Origin: Delphinapterus leucas | Taxonomy: Eukaryota; Chordata; Mammalia; Artiodactyla; Monodontidae | Assembly: GCF_002288925.2 (NCBI RefSeq) | Contig: NW_022098001.1 | Coordinates: forward strand, 12,520,557-12,584,556 | Direction of reading: 5' to 3' | DNA: 64,000 nt | Shown here: in pieces, positions 11,543 to 23,745 of the stretch | Layout of the letters: each line of letters starts with the position of its first letter | Numbering within the stretch: position 1 is the stretch's first letter | Translations under genes and position numbers: made by a program | The notes under the pieces: model-generated | What the model was told of the DNA's origin: nothing | The model's database searches: none | Seen by the model: only the letters and a program-made list of their open reading frames with translations

Positions 11543-11603
11543 TAGCTGTGCAGTTTTACCTGGTGGCTTCCATCAGCTACTTGAATCATTCTCATTGCTC
11601 TAT
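11543..11603 (-). repeat. 61-bp inverted duplication, arm 2
   Basis: Begins tagctgtgcagttttacctg and ends cattctcattgctctat. Perfect reverse complement of 10869-10929 across a 613-bp spacer. The identity of all 61 bases implies a recent event, or an assembly error. Confidence 0.95.
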
Positions 11604-11770
11604 AAACGTGAGTAAATGCTAAGATGGAGACATCAAAAAGACAACAGAGCTACAACACTTCACACCCTGTCTCATATGCAATAGATATTGTTTAACTGAT
11701 TGGAGTTGGAACTAAACAAAACATTTCTAATTTGTTCAAATCAGGCCAAGTGCCATACCAGCTACTTCTT

Positions 11771-11886
11771 TTTTTGTGGGGGGGGGGGGGGGGGGGGGCT
11801 CGCTGCATGGCTTTCAGATCAGGGACTGAACCCGGGTCACCGCAGTGAAAGCGCCTCGTCCTAATTACTGGACGCCAGGGAATTCC
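11771..11886 (-). mobile_element. CHR-1/Bov-tA-like tRNA SINE with poly-G interruption
   Basis: Complement of a tRNA-derived SINE starting gggaattccctggcgtcc: ctgaacccgggtcaccgcag and ggacgccagggaattcc are visible. Target-site duplication cataccagctacttctt at 11754-11770 and catatcagctactctt at 11887-11902. A run of 21 G (11778-11798) sits where the A-rich 3' junction should be. Confidence 0.85.
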
Positions 11887-11973
11887 CATATCAGCTACTC
11901 TTAAAGGATGCCAACTGAATCATGAGCTCCCCGTGATTCTAATGGCCTAAGAAAGGAGACAAAACAAGTCTGC

Positions 11974-12000
11974 GCCATCCATCCATCCATCTACCCATCC
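11974..12000. repeat. short (ATCC)n simple repeat
   Basis: About six imperfect catc/catcc units. Confidence 0.85.
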
Positions 12001-13931
12001 AGGTATGTGAAACCTCTTATGTGCTGGGCACCAAGCTAATGGCTGAGAATATAATGTGTGTATAGTAAATTTTTCCAACTTCTTATTTTTCTTATGCCTC
12101 AGCATCCCCCAAATAGGCTGCCAACACCTTGTCCAGGTGACCAGTTGCAGCACTACAATATAGCTGGTCTTACCACAAGTTCCCCTTCCTGCCCTTCCCC
12201 GACTGCGAGCTAGTGACATTCAGACATACCAAGGAACTCACCTCACGTCCTATACTTGTGTACTCCATCTGAGCCCGACAAAGGCACCTGCCCGTGGGTC
12301 CTCTCTCCCCCTGGGCCCCCCACCTGCCTGGCTGAGTGTGCTCCCTGGAGCTCTTCTCACACGGTCCCCTGAGTGGCACGCGGGGGCCTCCCTCTTCTGG
12401 GACCTGTGAGTGTAGTAACTCCTTTAATTTCATATGTCTCTCCAGGGGTAACTTCTGCGGCCATTTGTGATGATCCTTAAAGACCCCACAAGGAGGCCAT
12501 ACTCCCCCATTGATAACACAGGGTGCAAAACTGGACAAAATCCCCATCCTCTGGAGCTTGGTCTAATGAGAGACAATCAAGCACCACGAAAATAAATTGT
12601 AGAAAAAAGTGCTTCCAAGGAGAGGTGAGCAGAGCTGTGAAAGTGTGCAGGGTTTGGCTTTTTTTTGGGGGGGGGGCGGTCAAAGAAGACTTGCCCTGAG
12701 GCCTGAAGGATGCTAGGTCTTACTAAGGCAAGAAGGAAGCAAAGGAAGAGGAAACAGGGAAGAAGAATGTTTCAAGCAGAAATAGCGGTTAATGCGAAAG
12801 TCCCTGAAGGAAGCAGCCCATGGGAGAAGCTGAAAGCTGCCCACACCGCTGACTGACAGGAAGGCAGGCAATATGGGTCGAGAGGGCAGAGAAGTAGGCA
12901 GAGGCCAGACCTGCAGCATCTAGTTAAGGATGTGTCTTTATCTTAACATAACAAAAGAGAAAAAACAAAACCCCCCAAAAGTTCCATGTAGCACAGTAGA
13001 AAGTGGACTGGATCCCAAATCAGACAAGTGATCCCCAGTCCCAAGTTCCAGAGCAAAATCAGGTGGGCACCGACCTCTGCCCCACTCAGTGTGTCAACGA
13101 AGATATCAAAACCTACCTCAGATCACCTTGTGAGGAATGAATTAGGTGAAGGATGTGAAATTGCTTTGTAAAGTGTTTGGCAAATTAATAGCATTATAAG
13201 AGTATAGATTATTTTTCATTAAATGCTGGAAAAGAAACCAGGATTTGCATAAAATCTACTTTCTCCTTTTTAAAATCACAAGTTAGGAAAATGTGCCCAA
13301 AGATATAATCATTTTAAGAGTAATACTCTCATACTTGTGCTTCACTGAAGGAAATGATATTTACAAAACTCAAGACCTTATTAAATTTCGGATGTTAACC
13401 TGTCCTATGACCCCTTACGGATGGATGGCTGGCTGTTCGGATATTCATTTATTATATTTCAATGCACCGGAATCTTATATTTTAAATAATCACCATGTAA
13501 ACCTCCCTAGAAAAAATACCCCTGGTATAAATCCAGAACTGTATGTCATCAATCAATTATCTTATTACACAGAGAGCTTGGAGCCAAACTAGACAGAGGG
13601 CTTACCTATTCCTGTGTACAATTAAACATAAATAAGTTGAAGTACAAGTGGCTCTCATGGTCTGAAGGCAATATCCTGAAGTACAGCAATAAAGCAGAAA
13701 GAAAAGAATACATCTGTGGTTCTTTACGATGGATAAATAGCTGTATCATCTACTCTGTTTTTGGTGGGTGAAGTTCTTGCGGCCAAAAGCAAGCAAGCAA
13801 GAAAAAAAAAGCAAGGTGCTCTAAACTGATGTTGGGATAAGGTTAGCTTATCTCTACAGCTTCCCATTACCCTTATCTCTTCCTAAAAGGAAAACATTAA
13901 AGCAATCAAACTTTAGCAAGAGGAATGACTC

Positions 13932-13934
<3 letters not shown>
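12001..13934. other. unannotated sequence with old repeat traces
   Basis: 12001-12060 has a decayed cttatgtgctgggcaccaag motif. 12530-12830 (for example gaggcctgaaggatgctagg and aatgcgaaagtccctgaagg) looks like an ancient LINE-type 3' UTR remnant that I cannot assign to a family. A G run occurs at 12667-12676. Opposite-strand open frames (12170-12547 and others) have no family resemblance. Confidence 0.45.

Positions 13935-13981
<47 letters not shown>
13935..13981. repeat. (AC)23 microsatellite
   Basis: Uninterrupted AC dinucleotide run, likely length-polymorphic. Confidence 0.98.
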
Positions 13982-13982
<1 letters not shown>

Positions 13983-15859
13983 CCCTCAACTGTTTAGGCT
14001 ATCTGCATATCAAACAGTGTAAACTTCTAGGTCCTTTACAGTTACAACTGCTGTAGGGATCTTCAAAAAATTATTTAAAAAAATCAAAATAATAAAACAG
14101 TATAAAACTTTATAAAAGTGCATTCTCATACAACCCATGTGTATAGTATTCTTATAGATTTGTTATCAGAACTGAATGCCTGTAATTAATATTTTCTGAA
14201 ATTAATACTGGTTTACAGGGGTTAAGTCTATTTAAAAAGTGTGCCTCATAAAACACATTTTTCTTACAAATATTTATCAAATGAAACTTATTTTATGCCT
14301 TTTAGCAATTTCTCCCTCAATGTAGAAGAGCATTTTGTAAAATAATCGTGTCAGATTTTTGCATCGTTTTTAAAATATCAACCTTGCATTACATATTAAC
14401 TCCAAGCCCAAGACTGCTTTTTTTTTTTTTTCATCAGTCTCATTATAAAATAGCTATTCTGGAATTCCGGAAATACCTACAAGACTTTTTCATTCAATCC
14501 CAGAAAACTCTTATAAGCTTAATGAATTGGAGAAGCATTACCCGCTAACAAAGGCAAGAAGCTTCAAGACTCCACAGGAATTTCATCATTCAGTTTTCCA
14601 ATGGGGGATGGGGGAGGGGAGACCACACTCTAGGAAAAGTTAACTAAATACACTGAAGGATTGTAAAGTATCCCTTCTACAGGAAAACAGAACCACAAAA
14701 CAAAATAGAGAGACTTCAAAACAGTATGAAAATACTTTTAATTATATGTTAAACGTTAGTGACAAAAGTCTAAAAACTCCTTTGTCCCTTTTAGCCTTGA
14801 AAGCAGAGGAAGACTGCCTATAGGTAGGACTATTAGAAAATTTTGTCCTAAGTAAAATTTAGGACTTTACAATGACATTGAATCAGAATAAACTCTTAGA
14901 TACGGCAAACACCAAATGTATTGAGTGAGTCAATCCAAAGTGCAAACTGATTTTATGTCAAAAGACAGTGGCTGGATAGAATTCCTTCCTTTTAGATGTT
15001 GGATAGAATTCAAACAAATGCATGGTAACGACATGGCACCATTTAGGTCTCTCAACTTTGAAACGCCCATTTGCCAAGATCAATAACATGGAATATTCAA
15101 GAACTTTAATATATCAAAACAAAAGAGGGAAAGAAGGTCCTCGGGGCCTCCGGATAGAACAGAGTCCCAAGATGCAGCTCAGAGTAAAAACAAGTTAGAG
15201 TTTTATATTAGATACTAGAATCTGTATTTCATTCCTCATTTCACCTGGAAGCTGAGACATTCACTGGAACAAGGTCTGGGTGAAGCAGGGGTTTTGGCCA
15301 AGCCTCGCAGGAGAAGAGCGCCATCAAATCAGAAGCAAGCCAAATACATACCAATGTGTCACAGCTTCTGTTGAAGAATGTTGAAGTTGGTTACTTTCCC
15401 CAAATCAGGACACATCAAGCCCTCCAAGGAGGCAGCAAGAACTGGCCCCTCGCACTGCCAATCAAGTCCCTGACTCATGGGGCCGATACCCTGCACCCCC
15501 CCAGAGTGAACACAGGCTGATCTTGTTCAAGAAAAAGGAAGGAGGAAGAGAAGAAAACATGTGAAGGAAATGGAGATATCCAAGAAAACCTATTCCAAGA
15601 AAAAGGAAATGGGCACAAGAGGAACCCAAGTTCACGGAGGTTGGAATCAAACTGAAGGAGAGAAGTCTCAGAGCACTGGGCCTGCCAAACTCGCTGAGCT
15701 GGTCAAGAACTCTTTCTGTTACTGGCTTCTTTCTTGATATCTCTCCTCCGTAGATTCTCAAAACGACCTGCCTAGTCTCAGAAATAATCAAACTCAGTCA
15801 CCTGAAAAGTCTATTAGAATCCAAAATTAACCACCCTAAAACTAGCTTGCACTTGATGA
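13982..15859. other. unannotated sequence
   Basis: AT-rich unique DNA with a poly-T at 14419-14431. No gene or repeat family recognised. Confidence 0.5.
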
Positions 15860-16105
15860 CGAGCAGTGCAAGAGCTTAAAAGCCTTGGAGCTAGATAGGC
15901 TGGGTTAATTCCTGGTTCTACCAGCCCAGTGACTTTGGGCAAGTGACTTACCTGCCCCGGGTCTCTCTGGTTAACTCACCTGTAACCTGGGGTGGATAAC
16001 AGTATGCCTGCCTCACACAATGGCAGTGAGGATTCCAGACATAGACTGCTTAGGAGAGGGGCTTGGCACCTAAGTAAGCAGTGCATAGCATTAGTTACTA
16101 GTAAT
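15860..16105 (+). repeat. MIR, nearly complete
   Basis: agccttggagctagataggc, ggttctaccagcccagtgac, gggcaagtgacttacctg, acctgtaacctggggtggat and the 3' part gcttggcacctaagtaagca follow the MIR consensus in order. Its first part (15877-15936) is the likely template of the 60-bp copy at 16832. Confidence 0.8.
15877..15936 (+). repeat. 60-bp direct duplication, probable source copy
   Basis: Lies inside the MIR, so it has a natural context. An exact second copy is at 16832-16891. Confidence 0.95.
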
Positions 16106-16831
16106 TATTTACTGACGAAGTCGTCGGTTTTCTACTGTCCTATGAAGAACAGACGGGTTTGATAAGGAAAATTTTAACCACAGGCAGATTTTCTCTCTTA
16201 ATCCCATTTAGTGGGTGAGAGGTGAATTTCTTGGGGCTTGTAGGAGGAATGTGATGCAACCCACAACAAGCACGTGACAGGTGTCTTCTCTGCACCTACA
16301 CCACCTGCCTGGGCTAGGTGTGGGCTAAAGAAAGCCTCCCCCGGCGAATGGGCTAACGTGCTCAATGGCTAGAACCAAGCGGGAGCTTTCCAGGGACAGT
16401 CACCTACTTTTCCAGTAGCCCTGCTCGCGGGTGGAACTTGGGTGAGCGTGCTGATCACTGGCTGGGCAGGAGGCAAGTTCGGAGTCCTCCTCAACAGTAA
16501 CCTGCGAGCTGTGTGCAACCCAGGGACCTCGTCAGACCGATGATCACGGAGACCCTGGGTAGGAACCAAGAGCTGATGATATTAGGAACTAGAAAAATGA
16601 TCAGGGCGCCCATCAACAGGAAGTAATTTGACTCCTGTAACTCCAGAAGCGAGACCCACACGGGAGGCTCCTGGGGGCTCCAGACGCCAATGAGGAATAA
16701 TCACAGAAGGGCGGTTGACTGTTAACGATCGGCCAGTTTAAATAAGAATCACTGTAATATACTTCAGTGGAACACTTTATTCTTTAATAAAACGTGCCTA
16801 GCGAAGGGAGGTCAGGGGACTTGATTTGGGC
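16106..16831. other. unannotated sequence
   Basis: Moderately GC-rich unique DNA. No gene recognised. Confidence 0.5.
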
Positions 16832-16891
16832 TAAAAGCCTTGGAGCTAGATAGGCTGGGTTAATTCCTGGTTCTACCAGCCCAGTGACTTT
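16832..16891 (+). repeat. 60-bp direct duplication, inserted copy
   Basis: Starts taaaagccttggagctagat and ends ccagcccagtgacttt. All 60 bases equal 15877-15936, with no MIR sequence on either side, so this is a copied-in segment. No poly-A or target-site duplication was seen. Confidence 0.95.
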
Positions 16892-17185
16892 CCCCAGGGT
16901 TCTAGGGATCTGTGTGTTGGGTGGGAAACAGCCCAAGTCAATGCACTTGTTACACATGCACAGTGGGGAGTATTAAAACTCCTTCCTCACCAGCACCACT
17001 GACACAAGTGTGGTGCCAATAATGATAGTATAATTAGCCATTAAGCTTTCTTTTTCAGTAGAATTTGTCTCTCTCTGGGAATGACTGTTAGCATTCTCCA
17101 TCAACTGCTTGAATTATCACTAGATTCTACCAAAAATCCTACAGTGAGACCGGGGCAACCACCCCGTCCTCCATTTTGATCTTAA
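16892..17185. other. unannotated sequence
   Basis: Unique DNA. Nothing recognised. Confidence 0.45.
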
Positions 17186-17310
17186 TTTTTATATTTTACA
17201 TTATACATTAATGTAAATACATTAATGTAATGTAAATACATAATGTAATATACATTAATGTACATTTTATATTTTACATTATACACATTTACATTATATA
17301 TGTAAATATG
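17186..17310. repeat. AT-rich palindromic tandem region
   Basis: Repeated ttacattaatgtaa-type units in both orientations. The string ttttatattttacattata occurs at both ends of the block. Likely to form cruciforms and to slip. Confidence 0.85.
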
Positions 17311-20300
17311 AGATCGCTGACAAGCTTTTAGGGTTCAAATTTTCATGTGAGCACAGAGATCCCAGCCTATCTAAGCTGCCCATATTTGGAGGGACTATAC
17401 ACTACTAGGGAAACCCCAAAAGCCCAAGGGTAAAATTTCAAACCGAAAAGAAAGAGAGCAGCCTCAAAGGTGAGCTGGATTTCAAAACTGATAAATCAGA
17501 GACGTTCTTCTAACTCTATTCTTTTAGCTAAAGGATTACTAATCACTACAATGGTTTCTAGGCTCTGGTTCAACCTAAGGAAATAGGCGTTATTTGTTTT
17601 AAACGCCGCTCATTAAATTTTAAAAAGTCAAATTCAGTAATATTTGAGTAAATTCCCCAAATTACTGGCTCCAAAGGGCCTACTCGTGAAGGACAACTGG
17701 GTCTATCTACCAGCTGTGTTAAAGCTTCCTAGTGTTGCTGTCAGGTTTGAACTTCCCCTTTCCCAACAACTCATAAGCCACTCATTTCTAAAAAGGCTGC
17801 TCAGTTCACACCAGTTGCTGGACAGCTCTCAGAGACAAAGACTTCAGTCCCATTTTCAGGGTTACCTACAGATAAGTGTTTTGTTATTCGCTTACACCAC
17901 ACCCTTCAGGAGAGCCTCAAGCCACCCAGCTGTTCAGGGGGATTGTGGTTCAAGAGCAGGAAACATACAGAAAACACTGGGAAAAACATTTTTGTTTGTT
18001 TTTTCCCCGTGTCAAGGCCATTGCTTGGGAGGAAAATGAATGCAAAGGAGAAAAAGAGGGGGAAAGTTTAGAAATGCATCAAATTGGTTTCAAATAACAC
18101 TCTACCCTAAGTTTTCTTGAAGAACTGAGGATCTCAATTTCAGTATAAGGTGCTCTGTTAGACACTCCATTTTTAGATTCCTATATTATGACTACCCAAG
18201 AAATGTTTCTGACACAGAATTTGAGATCCAAGAGATAAAAGGTACACAGGCGCGTTTGAGTTCAATTTGCTAGAACAGCGATAAGAAGGAATTGTACACA
18301 ACACATAATATGCTGCAGAAACCCACTAAATGATGTCTACTCCGTGTGCGCACTGTTGTCTAGGACGCTCTAAAGTTGGGAATCAGAGCTTTCTTGTTGC
18401 TGTGGTCCTACTTACCACCAAAATCGACATGAAGACAGTAAACTGCATGCCCTCAAAGCTGCAAATTCCCTGTTTCGTGTTCATTGCAAAGCAGATTCTC
18501 ACCGTTAAAACTGGCCGTTTAAACAGAAGGTTCAGACCAGGGATTTCATTGGTCCATTTCCGGTCATAGCTACTTCCAGTAGCGCCTCAACTTTCATGAA
18601 TATTCCTGTCACTTCAAAAAGAAAAAAAAGGAAGCACTGAAATGGTGGGGTAAAATATAGGTTAAAAATCAGTGAAAGGATGGCAGTTCGCTCCCTGCAG
18701 GGAAGACTGCCTGAAGGTGAGAAGAATCCCTCTATCAAGATGGATCACGTTGTACGTCTGTCTGCAGCAAAAAGCATCTGTGATCCTTAGAACTTTCTTC
18801 CTCCTTGACCTTTCATGTTTGGGGAAAGGCAAATAGTGGATATCTCAACTGCCTCTATTATTGTTGTTGTTGCTAGTGTTAGTAATAAACATCTACGAAA
18901 GCTTCAGTATAATTTGCATAAAAAGTCAAACCAGGACCCACTCAAGTCAGGCCAGATATCAAGACAAACAAAGCATCCTTTAAATCCAGACCCCACAGTT
19001 TTGTGTAAGAGCCACTTTGATATCCTCGGTCAGCAGGCAAAAAAAATAATAATAATACAAAAAAAACTTTACCCAGGTACACCCTGACGCCATGTATTAC
19101 CATGTGCAAACCTTATGAAGAGCCCAGACTGGCCTCAAGATTGAATACTGGGATGCGGCGAATGAATACAGACCCTGCCAATCGCCGGTGGCTTCTTCTA
19201 TAAATAGTGGGTGGAGAGCGCTGGTGGGGAGGTGGTCTCCAAGTTTATGGGTGAGCTTGAGTCATAATTAGGCCTTCTAGATCCATATTTACCGACTGTG
19301 ACTCACGCTGTAAGTGGGGCTGCAGGAGTCTTTCATAGGATAAGCTACTGAACCAGATTTTTACATGTACATCCAAGGCACCTGACGGTAGTAGACCTTT
19401 CAACAGCAGGGGGACATCACTGCCTAAATGTCGTCAACTCAAACCTTTGAGACACAGTAATAAATTGAAAATAGCCTGCGTTTCCCCCTCAACTCAGATA
19501 TGAGACCATTCAATCTGACACCAAAAGGTTTTGCAAATCAACAGGCCATTTAGAAATGGCCGTTTTCATTCTAGCACGGTGGCTTTTTAAAAATGGTCAC
19601 ACCCAGTAGAGCAGGCTACAGGCTGCATGGAAAGTGCCAGTTCAGAAAAGCTTTGCTCTTTGTGAAGGTTCCCATCAGCAGAGGGAATTCACAGCAGGAT
19701 GCTCCGCTGGGCCCATTAATCAATATATGGAAATTCAAACAAAAGGCTTGTGGAAGCCCTCTTTCCCCAAACATTTTTTAATTCCACAAAGGAATCAGAG
19801 GCGAGACTCCAGTTGGTTAGAGGGCTAACCGTTCTGACAAATCTTTAATGAAACACTTGAGAAATCCATTCACACGTAGTCCTATTTCACACGCCAGCTT
19901 TTTCCCTCAGTTCCAAGCTTGATAGCGATAACTAGTAATTCACCTCCCTGTCGTTAAAATAGCCCTTTCTTTGTACTTCAGCCGAGACCACTGAAATTGC
20001 TCCATGAGGAACAGAAAAATTCATCACACATTCTACAAAAAGCTCCCCATTCCCCTTTTCCTCCAGTTTACTATGACGATGGCATTCCCATCACACAAAA
20101 GCAAAGGGACGGTCTTCTTCATGGAAGTCCACGGCTCCTCCATCGCTCCATACTATGGACTGGAGTCTTCTGTGTTCTCTTGGCTAATTTTTTCACTAAT
20201 AGGAACTTTGTTTCATATTTTAAGAGAGAAGAGACAGAAAGCAAGCCAGCCAATCGGCCAAGTACTAAATTATCTTAACCCAAATCCTAGGAAGGGCTCC

Positions 20301-20844
20301 TCTGAGAACATGAGGGAGACTACGGACCCTCTCCCCCCAAATTGTGTGTCCACACAAAATTCTACAGTTTTTGGAGTTGATTCATGAAATCCTTAGGTCC
20401 GTCCGGGATTCACGGATTCCTAGTCAAACCCCAAGACTGGACCACTCTCCGATCTTAGTCTAGTTTGGATGTCTGTGAGGGACCACTGACAGACCCTTCG
20501 AGGGATGGATGAAAAGGTTTACCTTTCTAAAAAATCGCAACAGATTATGAAACGGAAAATTTCTCCGCGACTTCTGTGCAGTTTACAGCAGAGTAAACTC
20601 CTTTTTCAGCTAATATCTTCTTCCGAGTTAAACTTCTGCCCTTTAATTCCTGATTCTCCCGCCTCCCTGTCCCCTGCCTGCTTGTAACTCCTCACCAGGA
20701 TTACTCAGCAGCCCTGGAACCGATCCCCCAGCCAGAGCTCTGGTCTCCCCACCTTAAACCCCAAAACCTCATCCAAAAATGGAAGGGCTGCCAAAATGTC
20801 AGCTTATCCTCTTTACTCCACAGAGCAGGCGTTCCATCCGCTGC
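17311..20844. other. unannotated sequence, possible regulatory DNA
   Basis: No coding sequence supported: frames at 17644-18039 and 20004-20387 lack family resemblance. Regulatory-looking strings include ctataaatag (MEF2/TATA) at 19198-19207 and gcccattaatcaatatatgg near 19709. Conservation cannot be judged here. Confidence 0.45.
19179..19207 (+). promoter_or_regulatory. CCAAT plus TATA/MEF2-like motif pair
   Basis: CCAAT at 19179-19183 is followed about 15 bases later by ctataaatag (19198-19207), which fits both a TATA box and the MEF2 consensus. No transcript or ORF supports a promoter. It may be chance. Confidence 0.3.
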
Positions 20845-20960
20845 AGGGAGTTCAAGGTCATTTGGATGTCTGTCAGACATGCAGATGCCCAGGCCACACC
20901 CTAAATCTCAGAACACCCCAAACTGACAGAATTTCAGAGTGGGGTGCAGGAATGTAATGT
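20845..20960 (+). mobile_element. possible decayed MER5A fragment
   Basis: gatgcccaggccacacccta, then aaatctcagaacacccc and cagaatttcagagtggggtg, resemble the middle of MER5A-type hAT elements. Ends not visible. Confidence 0.4.
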
Positions 20961-22504
20961 TTACAGAGCTCGTAGACATTTCTCATGCACCCACAGTTTG
21001 TGGACCGCTGCTCACAAATCATCCTGCATTGAAGCCTGGGTAAGATCCTCCTTGCCTGCCTCCCTCCTAATATTATGTGCTCATTCTCACCTTAGAGTTC
21101 TATTCTATTTCTTACCTCTACGTGGAAATATTCTCCACCTACCTAAATCTTATGCATTTCAAAAGGTCTATCTCAAAGCCCCTCCTTCCCCGATACTGAT
21201 CTATTCTGATCTCTCTCGAGGTGAATTTTTCTCTGACCTCACACATCAGGATTACCTAGTCCTTAAAATACCAGTTATTAGCCCAGTCCTGGTGCTACAG
21301 AATTGGTGGAACATGGAGTGAAAGGTAAATACGGAAACGTTAAAAAATGAAATAGACGAAAAACTGAGAGAACTCTCAAAACCACCAAAATCTTGTCTGT
21401 TAAATTTCTACTTTCCAAAAGTCCTCTAAAATACTTCTGAAACCAAGGCCAGGTAGAGAAGAGTTAAAGTCTTTAAACCTGCTCTCTCAGCTAATGCAAC
21501 AGATGCCAACTACCAGAGGAAAGCTAGTCAGGTGGGGACAGCTGTGCCGGGGCTTAGCCTAACAGGATATACTGACAGCACAAAGAGCCAGCTCACTGAG
21601 CTTCTGGAAAAGACCTCAACTCTGCCCCTCCCCCCTCCTCACAGCAGTGTCTCAAAAACCCCTATGCCATTTCATTAAACCACAGGCCCATAAAAAGTAG
21701 TGCGGACTTCAAACTGCACAGGATGACCTGCTGCATAAAAATATACAATTATTTTTTTTAATTATGCACAAACCAGGTGATAATTATAGCGATAATAAGG
21801 TTCCCTAGAATATGTATGTGTTATAAAAAGCTTCAGTCCTCAAATCTTATGAGTGGGCATAACCATGGCTAAACCCATCCATTTATTAAAAAAAAATTAA
21901 CTGCAAAGCTTCCTAGGGGTGTGGCAATTGTGCTAACTGCGGTGGGGACACCAAGATGAATGAGAAATGGTTCATTGCCCTTGAGGAGCTCAGCACAATC
22001 TTGTAGGAAGGAATATAATACAGAAAAATAGTGCAAAGCAGTGTGTGATAAGTGCCATGAGATTCTCAAGGTACTAGAGGAGAGAAGGAGTGATTACTAG
22101 AATCAATAGAGAGAACAGCACTGAGGCAGCAGCAGTTCACCTGGTTCTTGAGGTTAGAATTGAGAGCACAGTCAGCATGCAAGAAGGGCAAGGGCTTAAG
22201 AACACAGGTGGGAAAATCCTTCTGCTCGGAATGGAATGGGATGGCAGTTGAGGCAGAGCTGTCGACAGGATAACTGAACGGACACTCCTTGGCCTCTCTT
22301 GGGTATACCCGTAGGATGGGGATGATTTTACAACGGTCAAGTCACTTTGCTGATGGGTAAACCATGTCCAATTAGCCTAAAGGCACCCAGGTTATTTCTT
22401 TACTAACAATAGTGCAGCCCAACCTCAAATTAAGCCTCCATGGAAAGGAAATTGGGGAAAAAACGATATTCTGCAATAAACTAGGCGATAAAAAGTACCA
22501 GGGA
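20961..22504. other. unannotated sequence with old repeat trace
   Basis: 21895-22080 (ctaactgcggtggggacacc, cttgaggagctcagcacaat, gtgtgtgataagtgccatga) looks like the same class of ancient interspersed repeat as 12530-12830. Family not resolved. The rest is unique. Confidence 0.45.
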
Positions 22505-22640
22505 GCATCATGGCTAGATGGGTTTGAGTTCAAGTTCATTTTGTCAGCTGTAACACTTGCAGTAAGTCACTCACACTCTGTTTCTTCGCATGCAAAATGC
22601 AAACGATAATTTCTCCACCCAGTAAGAGTGCTGTTCCAAC
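22505..22640 (+). repeat. MIR fragment
   Basis: gctagatgggtttgagttca, cagtaagtcactcacactct and atgcaaacgataatttct follow the MIR order from B-box to the region before the 3' end. Confidence 0.6.
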
Positions 22641-23731
22641 AACATGGATGTGAAGGAAGGTCCTCTGTAAAATTATAAAGCTTTTTCAAAATGTAAGGCA
22701 ATATTACTGGATAAGTTTTGAAAAGTTTTAAATTTTATTTTTAAGTACACATTGTTGTGATTTTAAAAAAAATAAAGACCCTCAAATAACACGATGACTG
22801 TCCACAGCAAGGCAAGCGCTAGGCTCAGGCAGAAGCAGATACCAGAGATGCCAGAGCAGAAAAATGGAAACAAACAGGATGGTGCTGAAATTGTTGGGCT
22901 GCTAGAAAACCAACCCTGAAAGCACCCTACAGCTACTCTTTCCATTTACTTAAACAGAGACACCTCCTTAACAGAAAATCAGCTCAAACTTGTTTAAATT
23001 GAAACCTGTGACATAAAAAAATCCTAAATGATACTGGATTTAAAAAGAAAACACTTATTCTGTTCAGATTACATGATGTTCCCCTCAATAACTAAAAAGA
23101 TATTACTATGGTCCTACCTAACTTCCTTCATTATCATCTTGGCTTTTTTTAAAAGCAAGGGTCAATCAATAATGAATACCCAATATACAATTATCTAAGT
23201 TAAATACATACACATATAAAACAGAACTTTAAAAGACTGAAATTCATTCTCATAGTTAAAGAAACAAATGCAAGATATTCACACCCACTTGTACGTTACA
23301 GTGAACTCTTTTGCCATTAGCCATAAAAATGTTTGAAGCTCTAAGTAAATGTATTAACCTGTTAACCTGCACTAAAGGATTCTATAGTGTGACTAATTAA
23401 AATAAATCTTCATTTGATGCCATGCAGCCCTCAAGACTTTCAAATTCTAACATATTAGACTAGCATGCTTATAATTTAAGAGCCAACTAATTTTTTCCAA
23501 CCAAAGAATATCTAACATGCCAGACTACACAGCTATTTCTCAAATTCCTCACCTCCTGAATCTCTAGCAGCCTAAATTTCCCTTCCTCATTCTCCCCACC
23601 TTCCCTTAATAACTGATTTTCTCTACATGTTCCTCCTTTTACCACAGTTGCAAAAAAATTTATCATCAACCAGGGCACTTTGGAGAATGAAAGAGGGGAG
23701 TTATTAATAATTAAGCCAGAAAAACAGGTAT
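22641..23731. other. unannotated AT-rich sequence
   Basis: Nothing recognised. The opposite-strand frame 23487-24080 runs into the SINE and is an artefact. Confidence 0.5.
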
Positions 23732-23745
23732 AAAAAACCGGGACA

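Larger units (their letters stand above)
9601..11753. other. mostly unique sequence with one inverted 61-bp duplication
   Basis: Includes a weak old interspersed-repeat motif at 9928-9975 (ttcaataaatatttcagagc) and an ATAT-rich stretch near 10690. No coding sequence supported. The exact inverted copy pair is listed separately. Confidence 0.5.

Noticed and set aside
17644..18039. 131-codon frame in unique DNA
   Set aside because: No recognised domain, no start context, no splice-like neighbours and no second line of evidence.
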